Positions 1 to 6,353 of a stretch of 7,127 nt of DNA are shown here, piece by piece (the stretch's first letter is position 1; each line of letters opens with the position of its first letter). Location: NCBI GenBank assembly GCA_910587875.1, contig CAJUOD010000138.1, forward strand, positions 1 to 7,127. Direction: 5' to 3'. The notes below the pieces were generated by a model. That model did no database searches, was not told the origin of the DNA, and was given only the letters and a program-made list of their open reading frames with translations. This DNA is from an uncultured Oscillibacter sp. Its GTDB lineage: Bacteria > Bacillota > Clostridia > Oscillospirales > Oscillospiraceae. Both the position numbers and the translations under genes were made by a program.

Positions 1-91
1 TAAAGCATCGTTGGGCGGAACATCCCACGGGGAAAGGCTTCCCGGGCCGCCGGGGAATTATTCGCCGGGGCAAAAAAGGGGCTTCCGGGGC

Positions 92-120
92 TTGTCAAGG
101 GGGCGGAAATGGGATATCCT
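92..120 (+). promoter_or_regulatory. Putative sigma-A promoter of ansA
   Basis: TTGTCA at 92-97 (5 of 6 matches to TTGACA) is followed after exactly 17 bases by TATCCT at 115-120 (4 of 6 matches to TATAAT). Transcription would start near 127, leaving a leader of about 30 bases before the ansA start codon. The spacing is ideal and the position is sensible, but this is a motif match only. The stretch 1-91 to its left shows a short direct repeat (CGCCGGGG at 48-55 and 63-70) and no gene or clear terminator. Confidence 0.55.
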
Positions 121-142
121 GTAATCAGTATTTTGCACAAAA

Positions 143-157
143 AAGGAGGCCCCCTCC
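143..157 (+). promoter_or_regulatory. ansA ribosome binding site inside a small inverted repeat
   Basis: AAGGAGG at 143-149 is a near-perfect Shine-Dalgarno sequence, 8 bases before the ATG at 158, and fixes the ansA start. The bases just before the start codon, CCTCC at 153-157, are the exact complement of GGAGG at 145-149, with CCC between them. A 5-bp GC-rich hairpin could therefore mask the ribosome binding site. Whether it forms in the cell is not known. Confidence 0.7.
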
Positions 158-1168
158 ATGCCCCACACGAAAGACAAAAAGCGCGTCCTCCTCATCGGCA
201 CCGGCGGCACCATCGCCTCGGAGGTGACGGAGGGCGGCCTGGCTCCGGAGCTGACCACGGAGCAGCTCCTCCGCCACGTCCCCGGCATCTCGGATATCTG
301 CGCCGTGGACTGCCTCCAGCTTCTGAACCTGGACAGCACCAACATCGGCCCCGCCCACTGGCTCCAGATGGCCCGGTGCCTCCGGGAACACTATGGCCGG
401 TACGACGGCTTCGTCCTCACCCACGGCACGGACACCATGGCCTACACGGCGGCGGCGCTGAGCTACCTCATCCAGGGGAGCCCCAAGCCCATCGTCCTCA
501 CCGGGGCCCAGCGGCCCATCGGCTTTGACTCCACGGACTCCAAGACCAACCTGACGGACGCGGTCCGCTGCGCGTCGGAGGACCTGCCGGGGGTCTCCAT
601 CGTCTTCGACGGCAAGGTCATCCCCGGCACCCGGGCCAAGAAGACCCGCTCCAAGAGCTTCCAGGCCTTCTCCAGCATCAACTACCCCTATCTCGGCATC
701 CTCCGGGACGGGGTGCTGCTGCGCTATATCCGCCAGGACTGCGGAGCCTACCCCATGTTCTACGACGCGCTGAACACCCGGGTGGCCCTCTTAAAGCTCC
801 TCCCCGGCATGGACCGGGCGGCGGCGGACTTCCTCCTGGAGCGGAACGACGGGCTGATTATCGAGAGCTTCGGCGTGGGGGGCCTCCCGGAGTCCGGGGG
901 CTTTTACCACTGCGTGGACGAGGCCCTGGCGGCGGGGAAGACCGTGGTCATCACCACCCAGGTGGAGAACGAGGGCAGCGACGTGGGGGTCTACCACGTG
1001 GGACACGCCCTGAAAAACAAGCTGGGGGTGCTGGAGGCCTATGACATGACCACCGAGGCCGTAGCGGCGAAGCTCATGTGGATCCTGGGCCAGACCCGGG
1101 AGCGGCGGGAGGTGGAGCGCCTCTTCTACACCCCGGTGGCCCGGGACATCCTCTGGCCCGTGGATTGA
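158..1168 (+). CDS. ansA: Type I (cytoplasmic) L-asparaginase
   Basis: This enzyme hydrolyses L-asparagine to L-aspartate and ammonia in the cytoplasm. The 336-residue product has the length of bacterial AnsA and lacks a signal peptide, which separates it from periplasmic type II enzymes. The first catalytic motif is GTGGTIA at residues 14-20, with Thr15 as likely nucleophile. The second is THGTDTM at 88-94, with Thr91 and Asp92. The segment GTRAKKTRSKSFQAF (157-171) lines up with the AnsA region carrying the catalytic lysine, probably Lys162. GAQRP (116-120) and FGVGGLPE (238-245) are further family motifs. The start is fixed by the ribosome binding site at 143-149. The gene is GC-rich and seems to be transcribed alone from the promoter at 92-120; no strong terminator follows it. 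Substrate preference for asparagine over glutamine is assumed from the family. Confidence 0.95.
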   Translation: MPHTKDKKRVLLIGTGGTIASEVTEGGLAPELTTEQLLRHVPGISDICAVDCLQLLNLDSTNIGPAHWLQMARCLREHYGRYDGFVLTHGTDTMAYTAAALSYLIQGSPKPIVLTGAQRPIGFDSTDSKTNLTDAVRCASEDLPGVSIVFDGKVIPGTRAKKTRSKSFQAFSSINYPYLGILRDGVLLRYIRQDCGAYPMFYDALNTRVALLKLLPGMDRAAADFLLERNDGLIIESFGVGGLPESGGFYHCVDEALAAGKTVVITTQVENEGSDVGVYHVGHALKNKLGVLEAYDMTTEAVAAKLMWILGQTRERREVERLFYTPVARDILWPVD

Positions 1169-1287
1169 AAAAAGTCCGAATCAAAATTTGGGTTGCAGAT
1201 TGCAATTCCGGCAATTCCACGAAAACAAGTTGGCAGGAAGCCTGTACCATGCTGTACGTAAGGCGGGAGATAGGAATTTGAGGGGAT

Positions 1288-1860
1288 GTGGCTATATTGA
1301 AAAAGGGCAGTGCTTTTATCTTTGTGTTCCTATGGTGTTTTACTGCGGTTGGCTGCTCTTCCCCCAAAACCGAGGCGGCACAAAAGGAGGGTCTGGAAAT
1401 GTCAATAGATGCAATTTGGGAGATAAAAGATGTAAATACTTTTATTGTTTCATTGACGGATCATGTGATGCAAAAATGTGAATATGGTGACAATATGGAC
1501 AATTTGAGCAATCCCGAACGTATTTTCTTTATTACACAGTCCTGTGAGATGGAAGTAAACAACGGTGGGTTTGCACAGTTTTTTGATAACTTCAGTGGTA
1601 ATTTCGCTGGTGAATTGGTGAGTGCATTTCAAGAGATCGGCGCGCCCGGAACGGCGGAAATATGTGACAAGGCTTTACATGCCTTTGGGCAGGATATTCC
1701 CCTGGATTGGGAGGACCGGCGAGAATTGCTTGACAAAGTGGCGAGTGACGAGATTGATTGCATCCTTGAGGAATGTGATGATGCCTTTTATCAGTATGAA
1801 GAAGATTTGAATGCGCTCAACTATGCTTATGTTCTAAAAAACAAGGCGGATTTTTCATAG
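1288..1860 (+). CDS. Acidic DUF4375/DMP19-family protein, predicted lipoprotein or cytoplasmic depending on start
   Basis: The longest form (190 residues) starts at GTG 1288. Its centre, ERIFFITQSCEMEVNNGGF (77-95) followed by AQFFDNFSG (96-104), is the signature of DUF4375. That family includes Neisseria DMP19, a DNA-mimic protein; the function here is unknown. From residue 38 to the end I count about 32 Asp/Glu against 9 Lys/Arg, so the protein is strongly acidic. The start is uncertain. GTG 1288, or more likely TTG 1297 (GAGGGG at 1280-1285, 11 bases upstream), gives a lipoprotein-type signal: KK, a hydrophobic run, then AVGC with Cys23. The internal ATG at 1399 has the much better AAAAGGAGG at 1382-1390, 8 bases upstream, and would give a 153-residue cytoplasmic protein covering the whole domain. 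The gene is markedly AT-richer than its neighbours (22 G/C in bases 1501-1560), suggesting transfer. No partner gene is visible. Confidence 0.75.
   Translation: MAILKKGSAFIFVFLWCFTAVGCSSPKTEAAQKEGLEMSIDAIWEIKDVNTFIVSLTDHVMQKCEYGDNMDNLSNPERIFFITQSCEMEVNNGGFAQFFDNFSGNFAGELVSAFQEIGAPGTAEICDKALHAFGQDIPLDWEDRRELLDKVASDEIDCILEECDDAFYQYEEDLNALNYAYVLKNKADFS
1382..1401 (+). promoter_or_regulatory. Strong internal ribosome binding site and ATG within the DUF4375 gene
   Basis: AAAAGGAGG at 1382-1390 precedes an in-frame ATG at 1399-1401 by 8 bases, the best initiation signal in this gene. It would skip the lipoprotein signal and start the protein at residue 38 of the long form, just ahead of the DUF4375 domain. 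In the long form the same bases encode Gln-Lys-Glu-Gly in the linker after the lipobox, so a chance match cannot be excluded. Confidence 0.55.
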
Positions 1861-1973
1861 CGGTCAATTCCCGTTTGTCGGGCAGTCACAATTTAATTTA
1901 AGGGTGGCCGCCCGCTTTCGGTTTTTGACGAACGCTTTCGCTCAATAGCAGACAGCAGCACAAATCTTGAACA

Positions 1974-1998
1974 GGGATTGAAAAAATCCCCGCTTTCC
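1974..1998 (+). terminator. Weak putative terminator after the DUF4375 gene
   Basis: GGGATT at 1974-1979 and AATCCC at 1985-1990 form a 6-bp hairpin with loop GAAAA. It is followed by CGCTTTCCTTTTT, which is T-rich but interrupted. It sits 114 bases past the DUF4375 stop and just upstream of the holB promoter, where a terminator would make sense. The stem is short and the T-tract imperfect. The rest of 1861-2016 shows no gene; it holds two copies of CGCTTTCG (1913-1920, 1933-1940). Confidence 0.35.
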
Positions 1999-2022
1999 TT
2001 TTTGGACGTCCTGTGGTACAAT
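1994..2022 (+). promoter_or_regulatory. Putative extended -10 promoter of the holB-yaaT operon
   Basis: TACAAT at 2017-2022 matches the -10 consensus at 5 of 6 positions and is preceded directly by TGG, giving an extended -10 element (TGn). The -35 position at 17-base spacing, TTTCCT at 1994-1999, is poor, as is common for extended -10 promoters. Transcription would begin near 2029. This argues against the in-frame GTG at 2013 as holB start, since it would lie inside the promoter, and in favour of the ATG at 2073. Confidence 0.5.
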
Positions 2023-2072
2023 CCTTTTGTGTAAATGAACGCTGTCCCGCCGGGGGAGAAAGGAGTCCCGCC

Positions 2073-2930
2073 ATGGCCCCAGCCGTTTCCGACCCCGTCC
2101 TCTCCCGCATCCGCGCCGCCGCGGCCCGGGGGGCCCTGTCCCACGCCCTGCTCTTCACCGGGCCGGGGGACCGCTTGGCGGCCGCCCGGTTTGCCGCCGC
2201 CGCTTTTCAGTGCGCGGGGCCGGAAAAGGAGCGCCCCTGCGGCGTGTGTCCCGCCTGCCGGAAGGTCCGGGAGGACATCCACCCCGACGTAATCACCGTC
2301 CGGGACAGCGAGCACAAGCTCATCGCCGTGGACGTGGTCCGGGAGGTCCGGAAGGACGCCTATATCCGCCCCAACGAGGGGGCCCGGAAGATCTACATCT
2401 TCCCGGACTGCGCCCTGCTGACGGAGCAGGACCAGAACGTCCTTTTGAAGCTGGTGGAGGAGGGGCCGCCCTATGCCGCCTTCCTCTTCTGCGCCGAGAA
2501 CCCGGCGGCGGTGCTCCAGACCCTGCGGTCCCGCTGCGTGGAATTAAAGCTCCAGCCCGCGGGGGCGCTTCCCGCCGGGGAGGAGGCCGGGGACGGCGAG
2601 GCCCTGTGCCGCTGCCTTTTAAAGGGGAAGCGGGGGAGCGCCGCCGAGCTGGCGGTCCGCCTGGAAAAAAAGAAGCTGAGCCGGGAGGCCCTGGGCGCCC
2701 TGCTGGAGCGGAGCGAGGCCCTGTGTTCCCAGGCGCTGGTGCTCCTCTACGGCGGGAGCGTGGAAGCCGGGGACCGGGCGCTGGCGGAGGACATCGGGCG
2801 GCGCTTGACAAAGGGCCAGATCGTGCGTACCATAGAGCTCATGAAAAAGTACCGTCGAGAGTGCGGCTACAACGTGGGCCCCGGCCATGTGCTGGGGGCC
2901 CTGGCCGCTGAATTGGAGGAGATATTTTGA
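2073..2930 (+). CDS. holB: DNA polymerase III delta' subunit (clamp loader)
   Basis: Delta' is a fixed part of the clamp-loader complex that opens the beta sliding clamp and places it on primed DNA during replication. The 285-residue product has the N-terminal AAA+ fold: SHALLFTGPGDRLAAARF (23-40) is a degenerate P-loop without the usual Gly-Lys-Ser/Thr, as expected for a non-ATPase delta'. Cys47, Cys56, Cys59 and Cys62 form the zinc-binding module, and LLKLVEEGP (124-132) precedes the TLRSRC motif (150-155), the conserved SRC arginine finger. The ATG at 2073 is chosen because AGAAAGGAG at 2057-2065 lies 7 bases upstream and the promoter lies at 1994-2022. The longer in-frame start at GTG 2013 is unlikely. 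The stop overlaps the yaaT start by 4 bases, so the two are probably translationally coupled. The holB-yaaT order is also found in Bacillus subtilis. Confidence 0.93.
   Translation: MAPAVSDPVLSRIRAAAARGALSHALLFTGPGDRLAAARFAAAAFQCAGPEKERPCGVCPACRKVREDIHPDVITVRDSEHKLIAVDVVREVRKDAYIRPNEGARKIYIFPDCALLTEQDQNVLLKLVEEGPPYAAFLFCAENPAAVLQTLRSRCVELKLQPAGALPAGEEAGDGEALCRCLLKGKRGSAAELAVRLEKKKLSREALGALLERSEALCSQALVLLYGGSVEAGDRALAEDIGRRLTKGQIVRTIELMKKYRRECGYNVGPGHVLGALAAELEEIF
2915..2929 (+). promoter_or_regulatory. Ribosome binding site and TTG start of yaaT, overlapping the holB stop
   Basis: GGAGG at 2915-2919, within the last codons of holB, lies 7 bases before the TTG at 2927-2929. The sequence TTGA (2927-2930) holds both the TTG start of yaaT and the TGA stop of holB. 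This fixes the rare TTG start and suggests that ribosomes finishing holB re-initiate on yaaT. Confidence 0.8.
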
Positions 2931-4117
2931 CTGAAGTCATCAGCGTCCGCTTTCGGGGCGGCAGCAAGACCTATTTCTTCGACCCCAGGGGCCTCCAGGT
3001 CCGCATGGGGGAGAATGTCATCGTCCAGACCGCCCAGGGCCTGGAGTTCGCCGCGTGCACCCAGGGGAACCACGAGGTGGCGGACGAGGCCATCGTCAAA
3101 CCCCTGAGCGCCATTGTCCGCAAGGCCACGGACAACGACTTCCGGGTGGTGGAGTACAACCGGAAGCGGGAGCGGGAGGCCTTCCGCATCTGCGAGGGCA
3201 AGATCGCGGACCACGGCCTGGAGATGAAGCTGGTCAGCGTCTCCGTGGGCTTCGACAGCAACAAGATTGTGTTCTACTTCACCGCCGACGGGCGGGTGGA
3301 CTTCCGGGAGCTGGTCCGGGACCTGGCCTCCGTCTTCCGGGCCAGGATTGAGCTGAGGCAGATCGGCGTCCGGGACGAGGCCAAGATGATCGGGGGCTTA
3401 GGCATCTGCGGGCGGCCCTTCTGCTGTTCCCAGTTCCTGGATGGGTTCATGCCCGTGTCCATCAAGATGGCCAAGACCCAGAACCTGAGCCTGAACCCGA
3501 CGAAAATCTCCGGCACCTGCGGGCGGCTGATGTGCTGTCTCAAGTACGAGCAGAACGCCTATGAGGACGCCGCCAAGCGGATGCCCAAGGTGGAGTCCTT
3601 CGTTCAGACCCCCGACGGGCCGGGCAACGTGAAGGGCGTGGAGCTGCTGCGGGAGCGGGTGAAGGTAAGCCTGGACAGCGCGCCGGAGAGCCTGAAGACC
3701 TACCGGGCCTGTGAGATCAAGGTCCTGCGCAACGGCAAGGGCAGCCGGGAGGGCATCGAGATCCCCGAGCGCACGGCCCGCTTTGTGGAGGAGAAGGAGG
3801 AAGAGGAGCTGATCCAGCCCGTGTTCTCCACCACCTATTACACCGACGACCACCTGGCGGAGGCCCCCCGCCGGGAGAAGATGAACGTGGAAGGGGACGG
3901 CAAGCCCCGCCACCGCCACCGGGGCGGCCGCCGGAGGGGCGGCCCCCGTCCGGAGATGCAGGCGCAGCCCCCCAAGAAGCAGGGCGGTTCCCGTCCCCCC
4001 AAGCAGCGCCCGGAGGGACAGAAGGACCAGGACCGTCCCGCCGGGGAGAACAAGCGCCGCCGTCCGCCCTACCGGGGCCGCCGGGGCGGCAAGGGCGGAG
4101 ACACGCCCAAGGCATAA
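2927..4117 (+). CDS. yaaT: PSP1-family protein RicT/YaaT with an arginine/glycine-rich C-terminal extension
   Basis: In Bacillus subtilis, RicT (YaaT) acts with RicA and RicF in a complex that binds iron-sulfur clusters and works with RNase Y in mRNA maturation; it affects sporulation, competence and biofilm formation. Here the PSP1 C-terminal domain covers roughly residues 60-145. Six cysteines follow in the family pattern CGRPFCC (161-167) and CGRLMCC (198-204), the candidate cluster ligands. Residues up to about 270 match the family core. An added tail of about 120 residues contains an acidic stretch (288-294, EEKEEEE) and then, from 326 to 396, a disordered basic region with 24 Arg/Lys in 71 residues and RGG-like pieces (RHRGGRRRGG, YRGRRGGKGG). 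B. subtilis RicT is about 275 residues and lacks such a tail. The start is TTG 2927, coupled to holB. RNA binding by the tail is inference. Confidence 0.93.
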   Translation: MTEVISVRFRGGSKTYFFDPRGLQVRMGENVIVQTAQGLEFAACTQGNHEVADEAIVKPLSAIVRKATDNDFRVVEYNRKREREAFRICEGKIADHGLEMKLVSVSVGFDSNKIVFYFTADGRVDFRELVRDLASVFRARIELRQIGVRDEAKMIGGLGICGRPFCCSQFLDGFMPVSIKMAKTQNLSLNPTKISGTCGRLMCCLKYEQNAYEDAAKRMPKVESFVQTPDGPGNVKGVELLRERVKVSLDSAPESLKTYRACEIKVLRNGKGSREGIEIPERTARFVEEKEEEELIQPVFSTTYYTDDHLAEAPRREKMNVEGDGKPRHRHRGGRRRGGPRPEMQAQPPKKQGGSRPPKQRPEGQKDQDRPAGENKRRRPPYRGRRGGKGGDTPKA

Positions 4118-4129
4118 TCACAATGATAA

Positions 4130-4171
4130 AAAGCGACGGCAGCGAAGATAGGACTTCGTTGCCGTCGCTTT
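4130..4171. terminator. Bidirectional intrinsic terminator between convergent yaaT and glnN
   Basis: An 18-bp stem (arms 4130-4147 and 4154-4171, one G-U wobble, loop ATAGGA at 4148-4153) lies 12 bases after the yaaT stop. Read on the minus strand, the stem runs directly into a T-rich tract (CTTTTTATCATT), which makes it a good terminator for glnN. On the plus strand the tail is only TTTGGCTTGG, so termination of yaaT relies more on the hairpin itself. Confidence 0.8.
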
Positions 4172-4216
4172 GGCTTGGATGACGACCGGATTGTAGAGCG
4201 AGAGAAAGCTCTTTTG

Positions 4217-4242
4217 GTTACTTTTCTCTCGAGAAAAGTAAC
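4217..4242. repeat. Perfect 26-base palindrome abutting the glnN stop codon
   Basis: Arms GTTACTTTTCTC (4217-4228) and GAGAAAAGTAAC (4231-4242) are exact complements with two bases, TC, between them. The right arm ends directly against the glnN stop codon (4243-4245 on the plus strand). A smaller hairpin, AGAGC at 4195-4199 with GCTCT at 4208-4212, lies beside it. The long palindrome could form a 3'-end structure on the glnN transcript. It has no T-tract of its own, so it is more likely a stabilising hairpin, a protein site or an interspersed repeat than the main terminator. Confidence 0.7.
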
Positions 4243-6330
4243 TTAGACGGAGAAGAGCAGCTCGGAGTACACCGGGAAGGGCCAGGCCTTGGTGTCGGTG
4301 AGGGCCTCCAGCTGGTCGGCGGTCTCCCGGGCGGCGGTCATGTCGGGGACCAGCACGTCGTGACAGTAGCGCATGGCCTCCTCGGGACCGGAGGGGATGG
4401 CGGCCAGGTCGGCTTCCAGCTTGGCGCAGCCGTCCATCAGCGTGTCCGTCAGGGCGGAGAGCTTTTGAGACGTGGAGGTCTCATAGCGGCAGCTGGAGCC
4501 GGTCTCCTGCTTTTTGAAGGCCCGCTCGCACAGGTCCGCGGCGCAGCCGGAGACGGCGGGGAGAATTTCATGGCGGATCATGTCGATCATGGTGCCCGCT
4601 TCGATGGAGAGCACCGTCCGGTAGTTTTCCACGTGGATCTCGTACCGGGCCCGGACCTCTTCCTCGGTGTAAATGCCGTGCTTGACGAAGAGCTCGATGT
4701 TTTTCGGCTCGATATAGGCGGGCAGGGCGTCGGCGGTGGATTTGAGGTTGGCAAGCCCGCGGCGCTCCGCCTCGGCGATCCAGTTTCCGTCGTAGCCGTT
4801 CCCGTTGAAGATGATGCGCTGGTGCTCCGTGAAGACCCGGCGGATCAGCTTCTGGAGGTCGGCCTGGAAGTCGGCGGAGGGCTCCAGCTCGTCGGCGAAC
4901 TGCTTGAGCTCCTCGGCCATGATGGTGTTCAGGGCGATGTTGGGCCCGGAGATGGACTGGGAGGAGCCCAGCATGCGGAACTCGAACTTGTTGCCGGTGA
5001 AGGCCATGGGGGAGGTCCGGTTCCGGTCCGTGGTGTCCTGGCGGATGGCGGGCAGCACGTCCACGCCGATCTCCAGGGTCTTTTTGCTGGCGTCCGTGTA
5101 CTCGGTGCCCTGGATGATGGACTCCACCACGGCGTTCAGCTCGTCGCCCAGGAAAATGGAGAGGACGGCGGGCGGGGCCTCCTGGGCGCCCAGGCGGTGG
5201 TCGTTGCCCGCCGAGGCCACGGTGGTGCGGAGGAAGTCCTGATAGTCGTCCACGCCCTTGACGAAGGCCGCCAGGAACAGGAGGAACCGGGCGTTTTGGC
5301 TGGGGGTGGAGCCGGGCTTGAAGAGGTTCTTCCCCGTGTCGGTGGAGAGGGACCAGTTGTCATGCTTGCCGGAGCCGTTCACCCCGGCGAAGGGCTTCTC
5401 GTGGAGCAGGCACACCAGGCCGTGGCGGTCCGCCACCTTTTTCATGACCTCCATGACCAGCTGGTTCTGGTCGCAGGCGGTGTTGGCGTCGGTGTAGATG
5501 GGGGCCATTTCGTGCTGGGAGGGGGCCACCTCGTTGTGCTTGGTCTTGGAGGGCACGCCCAGGGCCCAGAGGGTCTCGTCCAGGTCCTTCATGTAGGCGG
5601 CCACCCGGGGCTTGATGGCGCCGAAGTAGTGGTCGTCCAGCTCCTGGCCCCGGGGGGGCTTGGCGCCAAATAAGGTCCGCCCCGTCATGCGCAGGTCCTT
5701 GCGCCGGTTGTAGAGCTGCTTGTCGATGAGGAAGTACTCCTGCTCGGGGCCCACCTGGGCCATGACCTTCCGGGTCTCCGTGTCCCCGAAGAGGCGGAGA
5801 ATGCGGACGGCCTGGCGGCTGACCTCCTCAATGGAGCGGAGGAGGGGCATTTTCTTGTCCAGGACCTGCCCGGAGTAGGAGCAGAAGATGGTGGGGATGC
5901 AGAGGGAGCCCTCCTTCAAAAAGGCGAAGGACGTGGGGTCCCAGGCGGTGTAGCCCCGGGCCTCGAAGGTGGCCCGGAGGCCGCCGGAGGGGAAGGAGGA
6001 GGCGTCCGGCTCGCCCCGGACCAGCTCCTTGCCGGAGAACTCCATCATGATCCGCCCGCCGCCGACGGGGCTGATGAAGCTGTCGTGCTTCTCCGCCGTG
6101 ACGCCGGTCATGGGCTGGAACCAGTGGGTGAAGTGGGTGGCGCCCCGCTCCACGGCCCACTGCTTCATGGCCTCGGCGATTTCATTGGCGGTGGAGATGT
6201 CCAGGGGCGTGCCCTCGGTGACGCAGGTTTTCCACGCGCCGTAGGACGCGGGGGAGAGGCGGTCCTTCATGGTCTCCTCGTTGAAAACCATGCTGCCGAA
6301 GAGCTCGGGGAGCTGTAAGGTGGTACTCAT
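4243..6330 (-). CDS. glnN: Type III glutamine synthetase
   Basis: Glutamine synthetase joins ammonia to glutamate using ATP, the main route of ammonia assimilation. At 695 residues this has the length of the type III class (about 700), far longer than types I and II. Class motifs in order: GPEQEYFL (194-201), with metal-binding glutamates; KHNEVAPSQHE (264-274), typical of GSIII; VNGSGKHDNWS (317-327), the ATP/glutamate-binding segment; DRNRTSPMAF (435-444); and KFEFR (448-452). The C-terminal third (from about 545) matches the extended helical region of the class. The start is ATG 6330-6328, with GAGGAGG at 6339-6345 lying 8 bases upstream; a longer in-frame start at 6384 would overlap the likely promoter. 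The gene faces yaaT and ends in a palindrome and terminator. The upstream gap of 112 bases from asnB holds its own promoter candidate. All key motifs are intact. Confidence 0.96.
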   Translation of the reverse strand: MSTTLQLPELFGSMVFNEETMKDRLSPASYGAWKTCVTEGTPLDISTANEIAEAMKQWAVERGATHFTHWFQPMTGVTAEKHDSFISPVGGGRIMMEFSGKELVRGEPDASSFPSGGLRATFEARGYTAWDPTSFAFLKEGSLCIPTIFCSYSGQVLDKKMPLLRSIEEVSRQAVRILRLFGDTETRKVMAQVGPEQEYFLIDKQLYNRRKDLRMTGRTLFGAKPPRGQELDDHYFGAIKPRVAAYMKDLDETLWALGVPSKTKHNEVAPSQHEMAPIYTDANTACDQNQLVMEVMKKVADRHGLVCLLHEKPFAGVNGSGKHDNWSLSTDTGKNLFKPGSTPSQNARFLLFLAAFVKGVDDYQDFLRTTVASAGNDHRLGAQEAPPAVLSIFLGDELNAVVESIIQGTEYTDASKKTLEIGVDVLPAIRQDTTDRNRTSPMAFTGNKFEFRMLGSSQSISGPNIALNTIMAEELKQFADELEPSADFQADLQKLIRRVFTEHQRIIFNGNGYDGNWIAEAERRGLANLKSTADALPAYIEPKNIELFVKHGIYTEEEVRARYEIHVENYRTVLSIEAGTMIDMIRHEILPAVSGCAADLCERAFKKQETGSSCRYETSTSQKLSALTDTLMDGCAKLEADLAAIPSGPEEAMRYCHDVLVPDMTAARETADQLEALTDTKAWPFPVYSELLFSV

Positions 6331-6338
6331 ATCGTATT

Positions 6339-6345
6339 CCTCCTC
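6339..6345 (-). promoter_or_regulatory. glnN ribosome binding site
   Basis: On the minus strand GAGGAGG lies 8 bases before the ATG at 6330-6328. It decides the start of glnN in favour of the 695-residue product over the 713-residue reading frame that begins at 6384. Confidence 0.85.
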
Positions 6346-6353
6346 AATTTCTG

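Noticed and set aside
109..528. Plus-strand 139-codon frame overlapping the ansA start
   Set aside because: The product is rich in Pro, His and Arg, typical of an off-frame reading of GC-rich coding sequence; ansA is fully supported in the other frame.
2013..2072. Longer holB form starting at GTG 2013
   Set aside because: The start would lie within the likely -10 region (2014-2022) and has no ribosome binding site, whereas ATG 2073 has a strong one at 2057-2065.
2102..2110. Loss of the ATP-binding lysine in HolB as a possible defect
   Set aside because: Positions of the degenerate P-loop are approximate here, but delta' subunits commonly lack a functional P-loop and do not hydrolyse ATP, so this is normal for the family.
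1893..2315. Minus-strand open reading frames across 1893-2315
   Set aside because: They run antisense through holB and its promoter, have no ribosome binding site or recognisable domain, and are explained by base composition.
4360..5673. A 437-codon open reading frame on the plus strand, antisense to glnN
   Set aside because: It is the mirror of a strongly GC-biased gene. The product is a low-complexity Gly/Val/Leu/His-rich sequence without any recognisable domain, while the minus strand encodes a complete glutamine synthetase with all motifs.
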